Shown here piece by piece: positions 16,256-23,888 of a DNA stretch of 43,346 nt. Location: contig QJVW01000052.1 in NCBI GenBank assembly GCA_003235575.1, positions 1 to 43,346 of the forward strand, in the 5' to 3' direction. Each line of letters opens with the position of its first letter. Position 1 is the stretch's first letter. Origin of the DNA: Candidatus Eiseniibacteriota bacterium (GTDB lineage Bacteria; Eisenbacteria; RBG-16-71-46; SZUA-252). The position numbers and the translations under genes were made by a program. The notes beneath the pieces were generated by a model that saw only the letters and a program-made list of their open reading frames with translations, was not told the DNA's origin and ran no database searches.

Positions 16256-17583
16256 TGCCACGCACACCTCGTCTCGGGCCGGCCGGCCGGCGGCTGCTCG
16301 ATCGTATCGCGTCCAGGCGCGCCCGCATCGGCGTGATCGGCCTGGGCTACGTGGGCCTTCCGCTCGCCGTGGAATTCGCGCGCGCCGGGTTCCACGTCGT
16401 CGGCTTTGAAATCGATGCCAAGCGCGCCGCGACGCTGAACCGCGGCGTTTCCTATATCCAAGACGTCCCCACGAAGGAAGTCCGCGCCCTGGTGCGCTCC
16501 GGCCACCTCCGCGCGTCGCTCGACTTTCGGGAAATCAAGTCCATGGACGTCCTCGACATCGCCGTCCCGACGCCGCTCCGGAAGACGAAGGACCCGGACG
16601 TCTCCTACATCGTCGCCGCGGTCAACGAAATCGTGCCCCGGATGAAGCGGGGACAGTTGGTGATCCTGGAAAGCACGACCTATCCGGGGACGACCGACGA
16701 GTTGCTCCTGCCGATGCTCAGCGCGGGCGGCTACGCCGTGGGGAAGGACTTCTTCCTCGCCTTCTCCCCGGAGCGGGTCGATCCGGGCAACATCCACTAC
16801 CAGACGCACAACATCCCGAAGGTGGTCGGCGGCGTCACGCCGCACTGCACCAAGGCGGCCTCGCTGCTGTACGGCTCCGTCGTGGATCGCGTGGTGCCGG
16901 TCACGTCCACGCGCGTTTCCGAGATGGTGAAGCTCCTGGAAAACACCTTCCGCAGCGTCAACATCGGCCTCGTGAACGAAATGGCGCTCCTGTGCGACAA
17001 GATGAAGATCGACGTATGGGAGGTCATCGACGCGGCCGCGACGAAGCCGTTCGGATTCATGCCGTTCTATCCCGGACCGGGTCTCGGGGGGCACTGCATT
17101 CCGATCGATCCGTTCTACCTCTCCTGGAAGGCCAGGCAGGCGGGGTTCGAGGCGCGCTTCATCGAGCTGGCCGGCGTCGTGAACGGCAGCATGCCGCATC
17201 ACGTCGCGAAGCGCGTGGGGGAGGCGCTGAACGCGGCGCGGAAGCCCCTGCGGGGATCCAAGGTGCTGATTCTCGGCGTCTCGTACAAGGCGGACATCGA
17301 CGACGTCCGCGAGTCGCCGTCGCTCGACATCATGGAAACGCTGACCGGCGACGGCGTGCAGATCGCGTTCGCCGATCCTCATGTCGCCTCGATCCGGTTC
17401 CAGGGCGGAACCCTTCGGGGGAAGAAGCTCACGCCGAGTGTGCTGCGCCAGGCGGACTGCGTCGTCATCGCGACCGCCCATCGCGCCTTCGACTACAAGA
17501 TGATCTCCAAGCACGCACGGCTGATCGTCGACGCGCGAAACGCCTTGAAGGGGCGCCGCACCCGCGGCGTCTACAAGCTCTAG
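16255..17583 (+). CDS. UDP-N-acetylglucosamine/UDP-sugar 6-dehydrogenase (WbpA/TviB-like)
   Basis: 442 residues. An AAAGGAG at 16243-16249 favours ATG 16255 over the overlapping GTG 16252. It performs two-step NAD-dependent oxidation of C6 of a UDP-sugar to the uronic acid. Motifs: N-terminal NAD site IGLGYVGLPLAVEFA, TPLRKTKDPD, LESTTYPGTTDELL, FSPERVDPGN, KLLENTFRSVNIGLVNE, and the active-site loop GGHCIPIDPFYL with Cys281. The YPGPGLGGHCIP form and the LVNE...IDVWEVIDAAATKP helix resemble the UDP-GlcNAc/UDP-ManNAc dehydrogenases rather than UDP-Glc dehydrogenase. With the 2-epimerase upstream and the epimerase downstream it can yield UDP-ManNAcA or UDP-GlcNAcA/GalNAcA; which one cannot be fixed from sequence. 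Confidence 0.9.
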   Translation: MPRTPRLGPAGRRLLDRIASRRARIGVIGLGYVGLPLAVEFARAGFHVVGFEIDAKRAATLNRGVSYIQDVPTKEVRALVRSGHLRASLDFREIKSMDVLDIAVPTPLRKTKDPDVSYIVAAVNEIVPRMKRGQLVILESTTYPGTTDELLLPMLSAGGYAVGKDFFLAFSPERVDPGNIHYQTHNIPKVVGGVTPHCTKAASLLYGSVVDRVVPVTSTRVSEMVKLLENTFRSVNIGLVNEMALLCDKMKIDVWEVIDAAATKPFGFMPFYPGPGLGGHCIPIDPFYLSWKARQAGFEARFIELAGVVNGSMPHHVAKRVGEALNAARKPLRGSKVLILGVSYKADIDDVRESPSLDIMETLTGDGVQIAFADPHVASIRFQGGTLRGKKLTPSVLRQADCVVIATAHRAFDYKMISKHARLIVDARNALKGRRTRGVYKL

Positions 17584-17585
17584 CC

Positions 17586-18533
17586 GTGGGACGCTACCTC
17601 GTCACCGGCGCGGCCGGATTCATCGGATCGCACATCGCGGAGCGCTTGCTGCGCGATGGGCACGACGTGCGCGCGCTCGACAATCTCTCCACCGGGCGCC
17701 CGGAGAACGTCGCCGCGGTCCGCGCCGCCGCCCCGGAGCGCTTCACGATGATCGAGGCGGACGTGCGGGACCTCGAGGCGTGCCGCCGCGCCTGCGACGG
17801 CGTCGATTTCGTCCTGCACGAAGCAGCTCTCGGCTCGGTCCCGCGCTCCGTGGAGCAGCCCGGCGAGTCCACGGCGGTCAACGTGCACGGGACCGTCAAC
17901 GTGTTCCAGGCGGCCCGGGAGGCGGGCGTCCGGCGCGTCGTCTGGGCCTCTTCCTCGTCGGTCTACGGCGACACGCCGACGCTTCCGAAGCACGAGGAGA
18001 TGCCGCCCGCGCCTCTTTCCCCGTACGCCGCGACCAAGTGGGCGGGGGAGACCTTCGGACGCGTCTTCTCCGCGACGATGGGTTTGGAAACGGTGGCGCT
18101 TCGATACTTCAACGTGTTCGGGCCGCGCCAGGACCCCGAGTCCCAGTACGCCGCGGTGATTCCGCGGTTCATCACCGCCCTGGTCCGCGGCACGCGGCCC
18201 ACCGTCTACGGGGACGGCGGCCAGAGCCGCGATTTCACGTACGTCGACAACGTCGTCGAGGCGAACCTCGCGGCCTGCACCCGCGGCCCCGGCAAGGGCG
18301 AGGTGATGAACATCGCCTGCGGGGCGCGCTACTCGCTCCTGGATCTCCTTGCGGCGATCGCCAAGCACCTCGGCGTGGAGGCGAATCCCGAGTTCCTGCC
18401 GCCGCGCGCGGGGGATGTCCGTCATTCCCAGGCGAGCATCGACGTGGCGCGACGGCTCCTTGCCTTCGAACCCCGGATCGACTTCGAGGAGGGCCTCGCG
18501 CGCACGGTGGAGTTCTTCCGGCGTGCGGCCTGA
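17586..18533 (+). CDS. NAD-dependent UDP-sugar epimerase (WbpP/TviC-like extended SDR)
   Basis: 315 residues, GTG start two bases after the dehydrogenase stop. Extended SDR fold: TGAAGFIGSHIAERLL (NAD site), ALDNLSTGRPENV, IEADVRDLEACRRA, the HEAALGSVPRSVEQP segment, WASSSSVYG (catalytic Ser about 124), and YAATK with Tyr147 and Lys151. FNVFGPRQDPESQYAAVIPRF and VYGDGGQSRDFTYVDNVV are characteristic of UDP-GlcNAc/GlcNAcA 4-epimerases such as WbpP and Vi-antigen TviC. Together with the dehydrogenase it reproduces the TviB-TviC pair that makes UDP-GalNAcA, which is an inference about substrate. Its end overlaps the next start by eleven bases. Confidence 0.9.
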   Translation: MGRYLVTGAAGFIGSHIAERLLRDGHDVRALDNLSTGRPENVAAVRAAAPERFTMIEADVRDLEACRRACDGVDFVLHEAALGSVPRSVEQPGESTAVNVHGTVNVFQAAREAGVRRVVWASSSSVYGDTPTLPKHEEMPPAPLSPYAATKWAGETFGRVFSATMGLETVALRYFNVFGPRQDPESQYAAVIPRFITALVRGTRPTVYGDGGQSRDFTYVDNVVEANLAACTRGPGKGEVMNIACGARYSLLDLLAAIAKHLGVEANPEFLPPRAGDVRHSQASIDVARRLLAFEPRIDFEEGLARTVEFFRRAA

Positions 18534-19593
18534 TCGCGCGCCCGGCGCGCGTTCCGGCGACGACGAATCCCTTCACGTCACCGAGGCGGACGTCGCCGAC
18601 CCGCGGTGGGAGGCGTACGTCACCGCCCACGCGCAGGCCACCCTGTTCCATGGCGCCGCCTGGCAGCGCGTGGCGGCCGCGACGTTCCCGTACCGACCGC
18701 ACCACCTCTGGGCGCTTCGGGGCGATCGTGTCGTGGGTCTCCTTCCGCTCTTCGCCGTCCGCGGTTTTCCCGCCGGCACGACGCTTCTCTCGGTTCCGCT
18801 GGGCGTGTATGGCGGCGTGATCGCGGACGATGCCGCCACCGCGCGCGCGCTGCTGGACGACGCGGTGGCGCTGGGCGTGCGGCTCGGCGCGCGGTACGTG
18901 GAGCTTCGGGACGGATTTCGCTTCGAGGAACTGCCCGCGAAGAGCCTCTACGTGACCTTCCGCAAGGAGATCTCTCCCGACCCGGACGTCAACATGGCGC
19001 GCATTCCGAAGAATCAGCGCCGCAGCATCCGGATCGCGCTGAAGAACGGGCTCACGTATCGCCTCGGCCGTGAGGAACTGCTGGAACCGTTCTACAAGGT
19101 CTACTCGCACTCGGTCCGGAACCTGGGGACGCCGGTATACCCACGCTCCTTGTTCCGGCACTGTCTTCGCGAATACGGGGACACCTGCGGCATTCTCGTG
19201 GTGGAACATCAGGGCGCCGTGGTCGCCGGCGTGCTCTCGTTCTTCTACCGATCCGAGGTTCTGCCGTACTACGGCGGAGCGCTCAAGCCCGCGTTTCGGC
19301 TCGCGGTGAACGACTTCATGTACTGGAGTCTGATGAACGAGGCGGCGGCGGTCGGCTGCCGCGTCTTCGACTTCGGCCGCAGCAAGGTCGACAGCGGCTC
19401 CTACCACTTCAAGCGACACTGGGGATTCGAGCCGACGCCGCTGGCCTACCAGTACCGGCTGGTGAAGGACCGTTCGATCCCGGACCTGAGCCCGCGCAAC
19501 CCGAAGTTCTCCCTGGCGATCCGGCTCTGGAGGCGGATGCCGCTTCCGATCGCCGAGCGCATCGGTCCGACCCTGGTTCGCTTCTTCCCATGA
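18523..19593 (+). CDS. FemAB-like GNAT protein (XrtA/PEP-CTERM-locus type)
   Basis: 356 residues from GTG 18523. It matches, from memory, the FemAB group found in exosortase A EPS loci (TIGR03019-like): ATLFHGAAWQRVAAATF near the N-terminus, HHLWALRGDRVVGLLPLF, LSVPLGVYGGVIAD, MARIPKNQRRSIRIALKNGL, and the C-terminal GCRVFDFGRSKVDSGSYHFKRHWGFEP. The last motif, with DFGRS and the FK..WGF block, is the strongest sign. Proteins of this type are thought to move an acyl or aminoacyl group to a sugar or peptide, but no member's substrate is settled. It starts inside the epimerase gene and ends with an ATGA overlap to the glycosyltransferase, so all three are coupled. Confidence 0.82.
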   Translation: MRPDRAPGARSGDDESLHVTEADVADPRWEAYVTAHAQATLFHGAAWQRVAAATFPYRPHHLWALRGDRVVGLLPLFAVRGFPAGTTLLSVPLGVYGGVIADDAATARALLDDAVALGVRLGARYVELRDGFRFEELPAKSLYVTFRKEISPDPDVNMARIPKNQRRSIRIALKNGLTYRLGREELLEPFYKVYSHSVRNLGTPVYPRSLFRHCLREYGDTCGILVVEHQGAVVAGVLSFFYRSEVLPYYGGALKPAFRLAVNDFMYWSLMNEAAAVGCRVFDFGRSKVDSGSYHFKRHWGFEPTPLAYQYRLVKDRSIPDLSPRNPKFSLAIRLWRRMPLPIAERIGPTLVRFFP

Positions 19594-20816
19594 ACATCCT
19601 CTATCTCTGCCATCGGATTCCGTTCCCGCCGGACAAGGGCGACAAGATCCGCTCGTTCCACCAGATTCGGCTCCTGGGGTCCGCGCACGACGTCCACGTC
19701 GCTTGCCTCGTGGACGATCCGCTCGATCGGGAGCACGTCGCCTCGCTTCGTTCGTACTGCCGGAGCGTCGACGCGCCGTACCAGTCGCGGGCCGTCGGCA
19801 AGGTCAAGGCGCTCCTGGCGCTGGCGGGGGGCACACCGCTCTCCGTGGCCGCCTTCGATTCACCGTCCTTGCGTCGCGCGATCAAGGAGCGGATCCGGTC
19901 CGGTTGGCCGGACGCCATCATCGTGTTCTCGAGCGCGATGGCCTCGTACGTGCCCCCGGATTGCACGATCCCGCTGCTGATCGACTTCGTGGACGCGGAT
20001 TCGGACAAGTGGCGTCTCTACGCGGAGCGGTCCAGCGTCGCCACGCGGTGGATCTACCGCATCGAGGCCGACCGGCTCGGACGATTCGAACGGGAAGCCG
20101 CGGCCCGGGCGGATCGATCGCTCTTCGTTTCCGACAAAGAGGCGCAGCTGCTGGGTCTGACGCCGGGGGACGGTCGCACGTTCGTCCTGACGCTCGGCGT
20201 CGACACCGACTACTTCCATCCCCGGAACGCCGCCCCCGCGGCCGCGCCGCGCGCGGTCTTCGTCGGGATGATGGACTACTACCCGAACATCGATGCGGTA
20301 ACCTGGTTCGCGCAGGAGGTTCATCCGCTGGTGCGCGCCCGCGTGCCCGACGCCGCGTTCGACATCGTGGGCCGAAATCCCGGCCCCGGCGTCCGGGCGC
20401 TCGGCGACCTACCCGGCGTTCGCGTCACCGGCCCGGTGCCCGACGTGCGGCCCTACCTCGGCCGCGGCGCCGTCGCCGTCGCCCCGTTCCGCATCGCGCG
20501 GGGCATCCAGAGCAAGGTGCTGGAAGCCATGGCCATGGAACTTCCGATCGTCGGCACGCCGAACGCGTTCCAAGGGCTCCACACGACCGCGGCCGACGGC
20601 ATCGCGAGCATCGACTCGGCCGCCGGGCTGGCCGACGAGTTGGTGGCGCTCTACGGCGACGCCGCCGAGCGGGAGCGCCGCGGCCGCCAGGCCCGCGCCT
20701 ACGTCCAGGCCCGCCACCGCTGGGAAGCGCACGACCGCGAACTCGACTCGATTCTGGCCGGCATGATGGGAGAACGCGCGGCGGCCTCGTCGACGACGGC
20801 GGAGCCGCGGTCGTGA
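19590..20816 (+). CDS. Glycosyltransferase, exosortase-locus type (TIGR03087-like)
   Basis: 408 residues, a GT-B fold family 4-type enzyme. The N-terminus YLCHRIPFPPDKGDKIRSFH is the hallmark of the glycosyltransferase called stp1 in PEP-CTERM/XrtA EPS loci. Further marks are PLLIDFVDADSDKWRLYAE, RFEREAAARADRSLFVSDKEA, FVGMMDYYPNIDAVTWFA, and the nucleotide-sugar site RIARGIQSKVLEAMAMELP. It adds a sugar to the lipid-linked repeat at the cytoplasmic face; donor unknown. Coupled by ATGA to the FemAB gene before it and by GTGA to the GNAT gene after it. Confidence 0.9.
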   Translation: MNILYLCHRIPFPPDKGDKIRSFHQIRLLGSAHDVHVACLVDDPLDREHVASLRSYCRSVDAPYQSRAVGKVKALLALAGGTPLSVAAFDSPSLRRAIKERIRSGWPDAIIVFSSAMASYVPPDCTIPLLIDFVDADSDKWRLYAERSSVATRWIYRIEADRLGRFEREAAARADRSLFVSDKEAQLLGLTPGDGRTFVLTLGVDTDYFHPRNAAPAAAPRAVFVGMMDYYPNIDAVTWFAQEVHPLVRARVPDAAFDIVGRNPGPGVRALGDLPGVRVTGPVPDVRPYLGRGAVAVAPFRIARGIQSKVLEAMAMELPIVGTPNAFQGLHTTAADGIASIDSAAGLADELVALYGDAAERERRGRQARAYVQARHRWEAHDRELDSILAGMMGERAAASSTTAEPRS

Positions 20817-22000
20817 CGGCCGACGGCCTGCACGTCGTTCGCGTCGACGACACCGCGTCCTTCGCGGCGCTGGAGCACGAGTGGGACAGGCTGCTCGAGC
20901 GCTCCAACGCGCGGTCGGTGTTCCTGCGCTGGGCATGGCTCCATGCCTCGTGGGTCGCTTTCGGCACGGGGCACGACCTCCGCGTCTACACGGTGCGGGA
21001 CGCCGGCGGAAGCCTGGTGGGCATCGCTCCGCTTCAGCGACAGCGCACCGGGGGGGCCCTCCCGCTTCGCCTCCTCACGTTTCTCGGCACCGAGCGAATC
21101 AGCTCGGATTTCCTCGATTTCGTCGTCGACCCCGCCCGTGAGCACGAGGTCGCGCGCGCGCTCTGGTCCGCGATCGCCGCCGACGTCGCCGAGATCGATT
21201 ACGTCCGATGGTGCGACGTGCTGGAATCCTCCGTCGTGGCCCGGCATGTCGCCCCGTACGCGGCGGGGGCGGGATGGCGCGTCCGCGACGACCTCGCGGA
21301 GTACTGCCCCTACCTCGAGCTTCCGGAGACGCTCGAAGACGTTCTGGCGGCCAGGGGGAAATCACTCCGGGACAACGTCCGGCGGTCGACGCGGCGACTC
21401 GAGGCCATGGGGCTCGCGTTCGATGCGATCGAGGCGCCGGAGGAGCTGCCCGCCGCGCTCGACGCCCTCTACCGGCTCCACGCGGCGCGATGGAGCCGAA
21501 AGGGACGCCAGGGCAATTTCCGGGACGACCGCGTCCGCGCCTTTCACGATTTGGCGGCGCCGCGCCTCGCGCGCGCCGGCGCGCTGCGCCTGTACCGGCT
21601 GCGGATCGAGGAGCGGCCGATCGCGTTGCTCTACGCGCTGGAGCACCGCGGCGTTTTGTCCTACTACCAGGCCGGATTCGATCCGACCCCGCCCGACCCA
21701 TCGATGCGGGCGTACACGTACAGCCCCGGGGTCGTCCTGATCGCGAAGGTGATGGGGGACGCCATCGCCAGGCGGGATACCGAATTCGACTTCCTGCGCG
21801 GCCATGAATCGGCGAAATTCCGGTGGACGCACGCGTACCGTGTGACGCGTACGCTGACCGTCGTGCCGCCCCGGCGCCCGCGCGCCCGGTGGGCACTCGA
21901 CGGCGCGCGCGCCGTCCGTTCGGCGCGCCAAATGGCCAAGCGCCTGCTGGGGCGGCGGGATCCGGCGCCGCCTCCACCCATGCCCGGCGGAGGGAACTAG
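20813..22000 (+). CDS. GNAT/FemAB-type transferase (BcsL/CelD-like)
   Basis: 395 residues from GTG 20813, which overlaps the previous TGA. The N-terminal half has SVFLRWAWLHASWVAFG and LVGIAPLQRQRTGG. The centre has AARGKSLRDNVRRSTRRLEAMG, the basic Arg-rich helix of this family, and the C-terminal half has LYRLRIEERPIALLYALEH and EFDFLRGHESAKFRWTHAYR, equivalent to the DF..G...YK..W segment. The tail is basic then proline-rich. It is related to the genes at 5267, 18523 and 31038 but clearly diverged. Probable acyl or aminoacyl transfer in polysaccharide modification; substrate unknown. Confidence 0.82.
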   Translation: MTADGLHVVRVDDTASFAALEHEWDRLLERSNARSVFLRWAWLHASWVAFGTGHDLRVYTVRDAGGSLVGIAPLQRQRTGGALPLRLLTFLGTERISSDFLDFVVDPAREHEVARALWSAIAADVAEIDYVRWCDVLESSVVARHVAPYAAGAGWRVRDDLAEYCPYLELPETLEDVLAARGKSLRDNVRRSTRRLEAMGLAFDAIEAPEELPAALDALYRLHAARWSRKGRQGNFRDDRVRAFHDLAAPRLARAGALRLYRLRIEERPIALLYALEHRGVLSYYQAGFDPTPPDPSMRAYTYSPGVVLIAKVMGDAIARRDTEFDFLRGHESAKFRWTHAYRVTRTLTVVPPRRPRARWALDGARAVRSARQMAKRLLGRRDPAPPPPMPGGGN

Positions 22001-22002
22001 CG

Positions 22003-23880
22003 ATGTGCGGTATCGCCGGCGCCGTTCACGCGCCAGGGCTCGCGCCTCCGTCGCGCGAGCTTCTCGCCAGAATGGCCGAGCGTCTGCATCATCGCGGCCC
22101 CGACGGAAGCGGCGTGCACGTGGACGGGAACGCCGGCTTGGCCCATCGCCGGCTCTCCATCATCGACCTGACGGGCGGCGCGCAGCCCATGTGCACGGAA
22201 GACGGGGACCTGTCGATCGTCTTCAACGGGGAGATGTACAACTTCCAGATCGTCCGGGCCGACCTGGAGTCGCGGGGACACACGTTCCGGACCCAGTCGG
22301 ACACCGAGGTGATCCTCGCGGCGTACCGGGAGTGGGGGCGCGCGTGCATCACGCGCTTCAACGGGATGTTCGCGCTCGCGCTCTGGGACCGAACGCGCCG
22401 TTGCCTCTTCGCCGCGCGCGACCGCCTGGGCAAGAAGCCGTTCTACTACGCCGCTTCGGAGAAACGCCTTCTCTTCGCCTCCGAGCTCAAGGCGCTGCTC
22501 GAGGTTCCGGATCTCGCGCGCGACGTGAATCCGGCGGCCCTGCATGAGTTCCTGTCGCGTTCGATCATCGGCGGGGGGCGGACGATCTACCGCGACGTGC
22601 GGTCGTTGCCGCCGGGGCACATGCTGGAGTGGCGGGAGGGCGCGCTCACGATCGAGCGCTACTGGACGCTGCGCTTCGAACCCGACGATCCCGCGCGCGC
22701 GGAGGACGACTACCTCGAGGAATTGACCGAGCGCCTGCGGGAGTCCGTGCGGCTGCGGATGATCAGCGACGTGCCCCTCGGCGCCTTTCTGAGCGGCGGC
22801 ATCGATTCCAGCATCGTGGTCGCCCTCATGGCCAGCCTCTCCTCGCGGCCGGTGAAGACCTTCACGATCGGTTTCGACGAGCCGGGATACAACGAGATCG
22901 AGGACGCGCGGGTCGTGGCGCGGCACCTGGGCACCGACCACGCCGAACATGTCGTGAAGCCCGACGCGATCGGCATCCTGGGCGACCTCGCCTGGCACTA
23001 CGACGAGCCCTTCGGCGATTCGTCCATGATCCCCACGTACTACGTCTGCGCGATGGCGCGCCGCGAGGCCACCGTGGCGCTGTCGGGCGATGGGGGAGAC
23101 GAGGTCTTCGCCGGGTACGTCCGCTACCGGCGCGCGCTGGAGGCGCGGCGATGGTCGCGCATTCCTTCGTGGGTTCGCCGGGGGCTGGTGGGACCGGTCG
23201 CGGCCGCCCTTCCGATGGAAGCCCCGGCGCGGAACTTCCTGCACGCGATCGCGCACCATCGGCCGGAGGCGCCGGGCTACCACCTCGGCATCTATCCGTA
23301 CATCCGGGAGGATCTCCTCGCGCCCGAGTTCAAGCGGCAGGCCGCCGCCGCCTGGGCCGCCGAGCCGTCGGTCCCGGCAGCCGCGCCGCTTCCCGACGAC
23401 CTCGTGACGCGGCTGCAGGCGATGGACACCGCCGCGTACCTTCCGGAGGACATCCTGGTCAAGGTCGATCGGGCCAGCATGGCGCATTCGCTGGAGGTCC
23501 GGGCGCCGTTCCTGGACCACAACCTCGTCGAGTTCATGGCCCGAGTGCCACGCTCGCTCAAGCTTCGCGACGGCGTCTCGAAATACCTGCTGCGCCGATT
23601 GGGAAGGCGCCTCCTGCCGGAGAGCGTGTTCACGAAACCGAAGCAAGGCTTCGCGGTGCCGAAGGGTTCGTGGTTCCAGCGGGAGCTGCGCTCCGTCGCC
23701 CGTGAGCGCCTCCTCGATTCCCGCGCCCTGTCGCGCGGTTACTTTCGACCGAAGAAGGTGGAGATGATCCTACGCGCGCACGACGCCGGCACGCGCGATT
23801 ACAGCGACTGGATCTGGTGCCTCCTCGTCCTCGAGGAGTGGCATCGAACGTTTCTGGACCCCGACACGCGCCGCGTCTAG
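22003..23880 (+). CDS. Glutamine-dependent amidotransferase, asparagine synthetase B-like (copy 1)
   Basis: 625 residues. The mature N-terminus is Cys2 (MCGIAGAV), the glutaminase nucleophile of class II amidotransferases, followed by HHRGPDGSG, AHRRLSIIDL, FNGEMYNF and RTQSDTEVI. The synthetase half has SGGIDSS at 264-270 (pyrophosphate loop), FTIGFDEPGYNE, HYDEPFGDSSMIPTYY and LSGDGGDEVFAGY. In EPS loci such proteins (for example WbpS-like enzymes and TIGR03108) are thought to amidate sugar carboxylates rather than make asparagine. All catalytic features are intact. It begins two bases after the GNAT gene and is followed by eight bases to the next gene. Confidence 0.93.
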   Translation: MCGIAGAVHAPGLAPPSRELLARMAERLHHRGPDGSGVHVDGNAGLAHRRLSIIDLTGGAQPMCTEDGDLSIVFNGEMYNFQIVRADLESRGHTFRTQSDTEVILAAYREWGRACITRFNGMFALALWDRTRRCLFAARDRLGKKPFYYAASEKRLLFASELKALLEVPDLARDVNPAALHEFLSRSIIGGGRTIYRDVRSLPPGHMLEWREGALTIERYWTLRFEPDDPARAEDDYLEELTERLRESVRLRMISDVPLGAFLSGGIDSSIVVALMASLSSRPVKTFTIGFDEPGYNEIEDARVVARHLGTDHAEHVVKPDAIGILGDLAWHYDEPFGDSSMIPTYYVCAMARREATVALSGDGGDEVFAGYVRYRRALEARRWSRIPSWVRRGLVGPVAAALPMEAPARNFLHAIAHHRPEAPGYHLGIYPYIREDLLAPEFKRQAAAAWAAEPSVPAAAPLPDDLVTRLQAMDTAAYLPEDILVKVDRASMAHSLEVRAPFLDHNLVEFMARVPRSLKLRDGVSKYLLRRLGRRLLPESVFTKPKQGFAVPKGSWFQRELRSVARERLLDSRALSRGYFRPKKVEMILRAHDAGTRDYSDWIWCLLVLEEWHRTFLDPDTRRV

Positions 23881-23888
23881 CGTCCGCC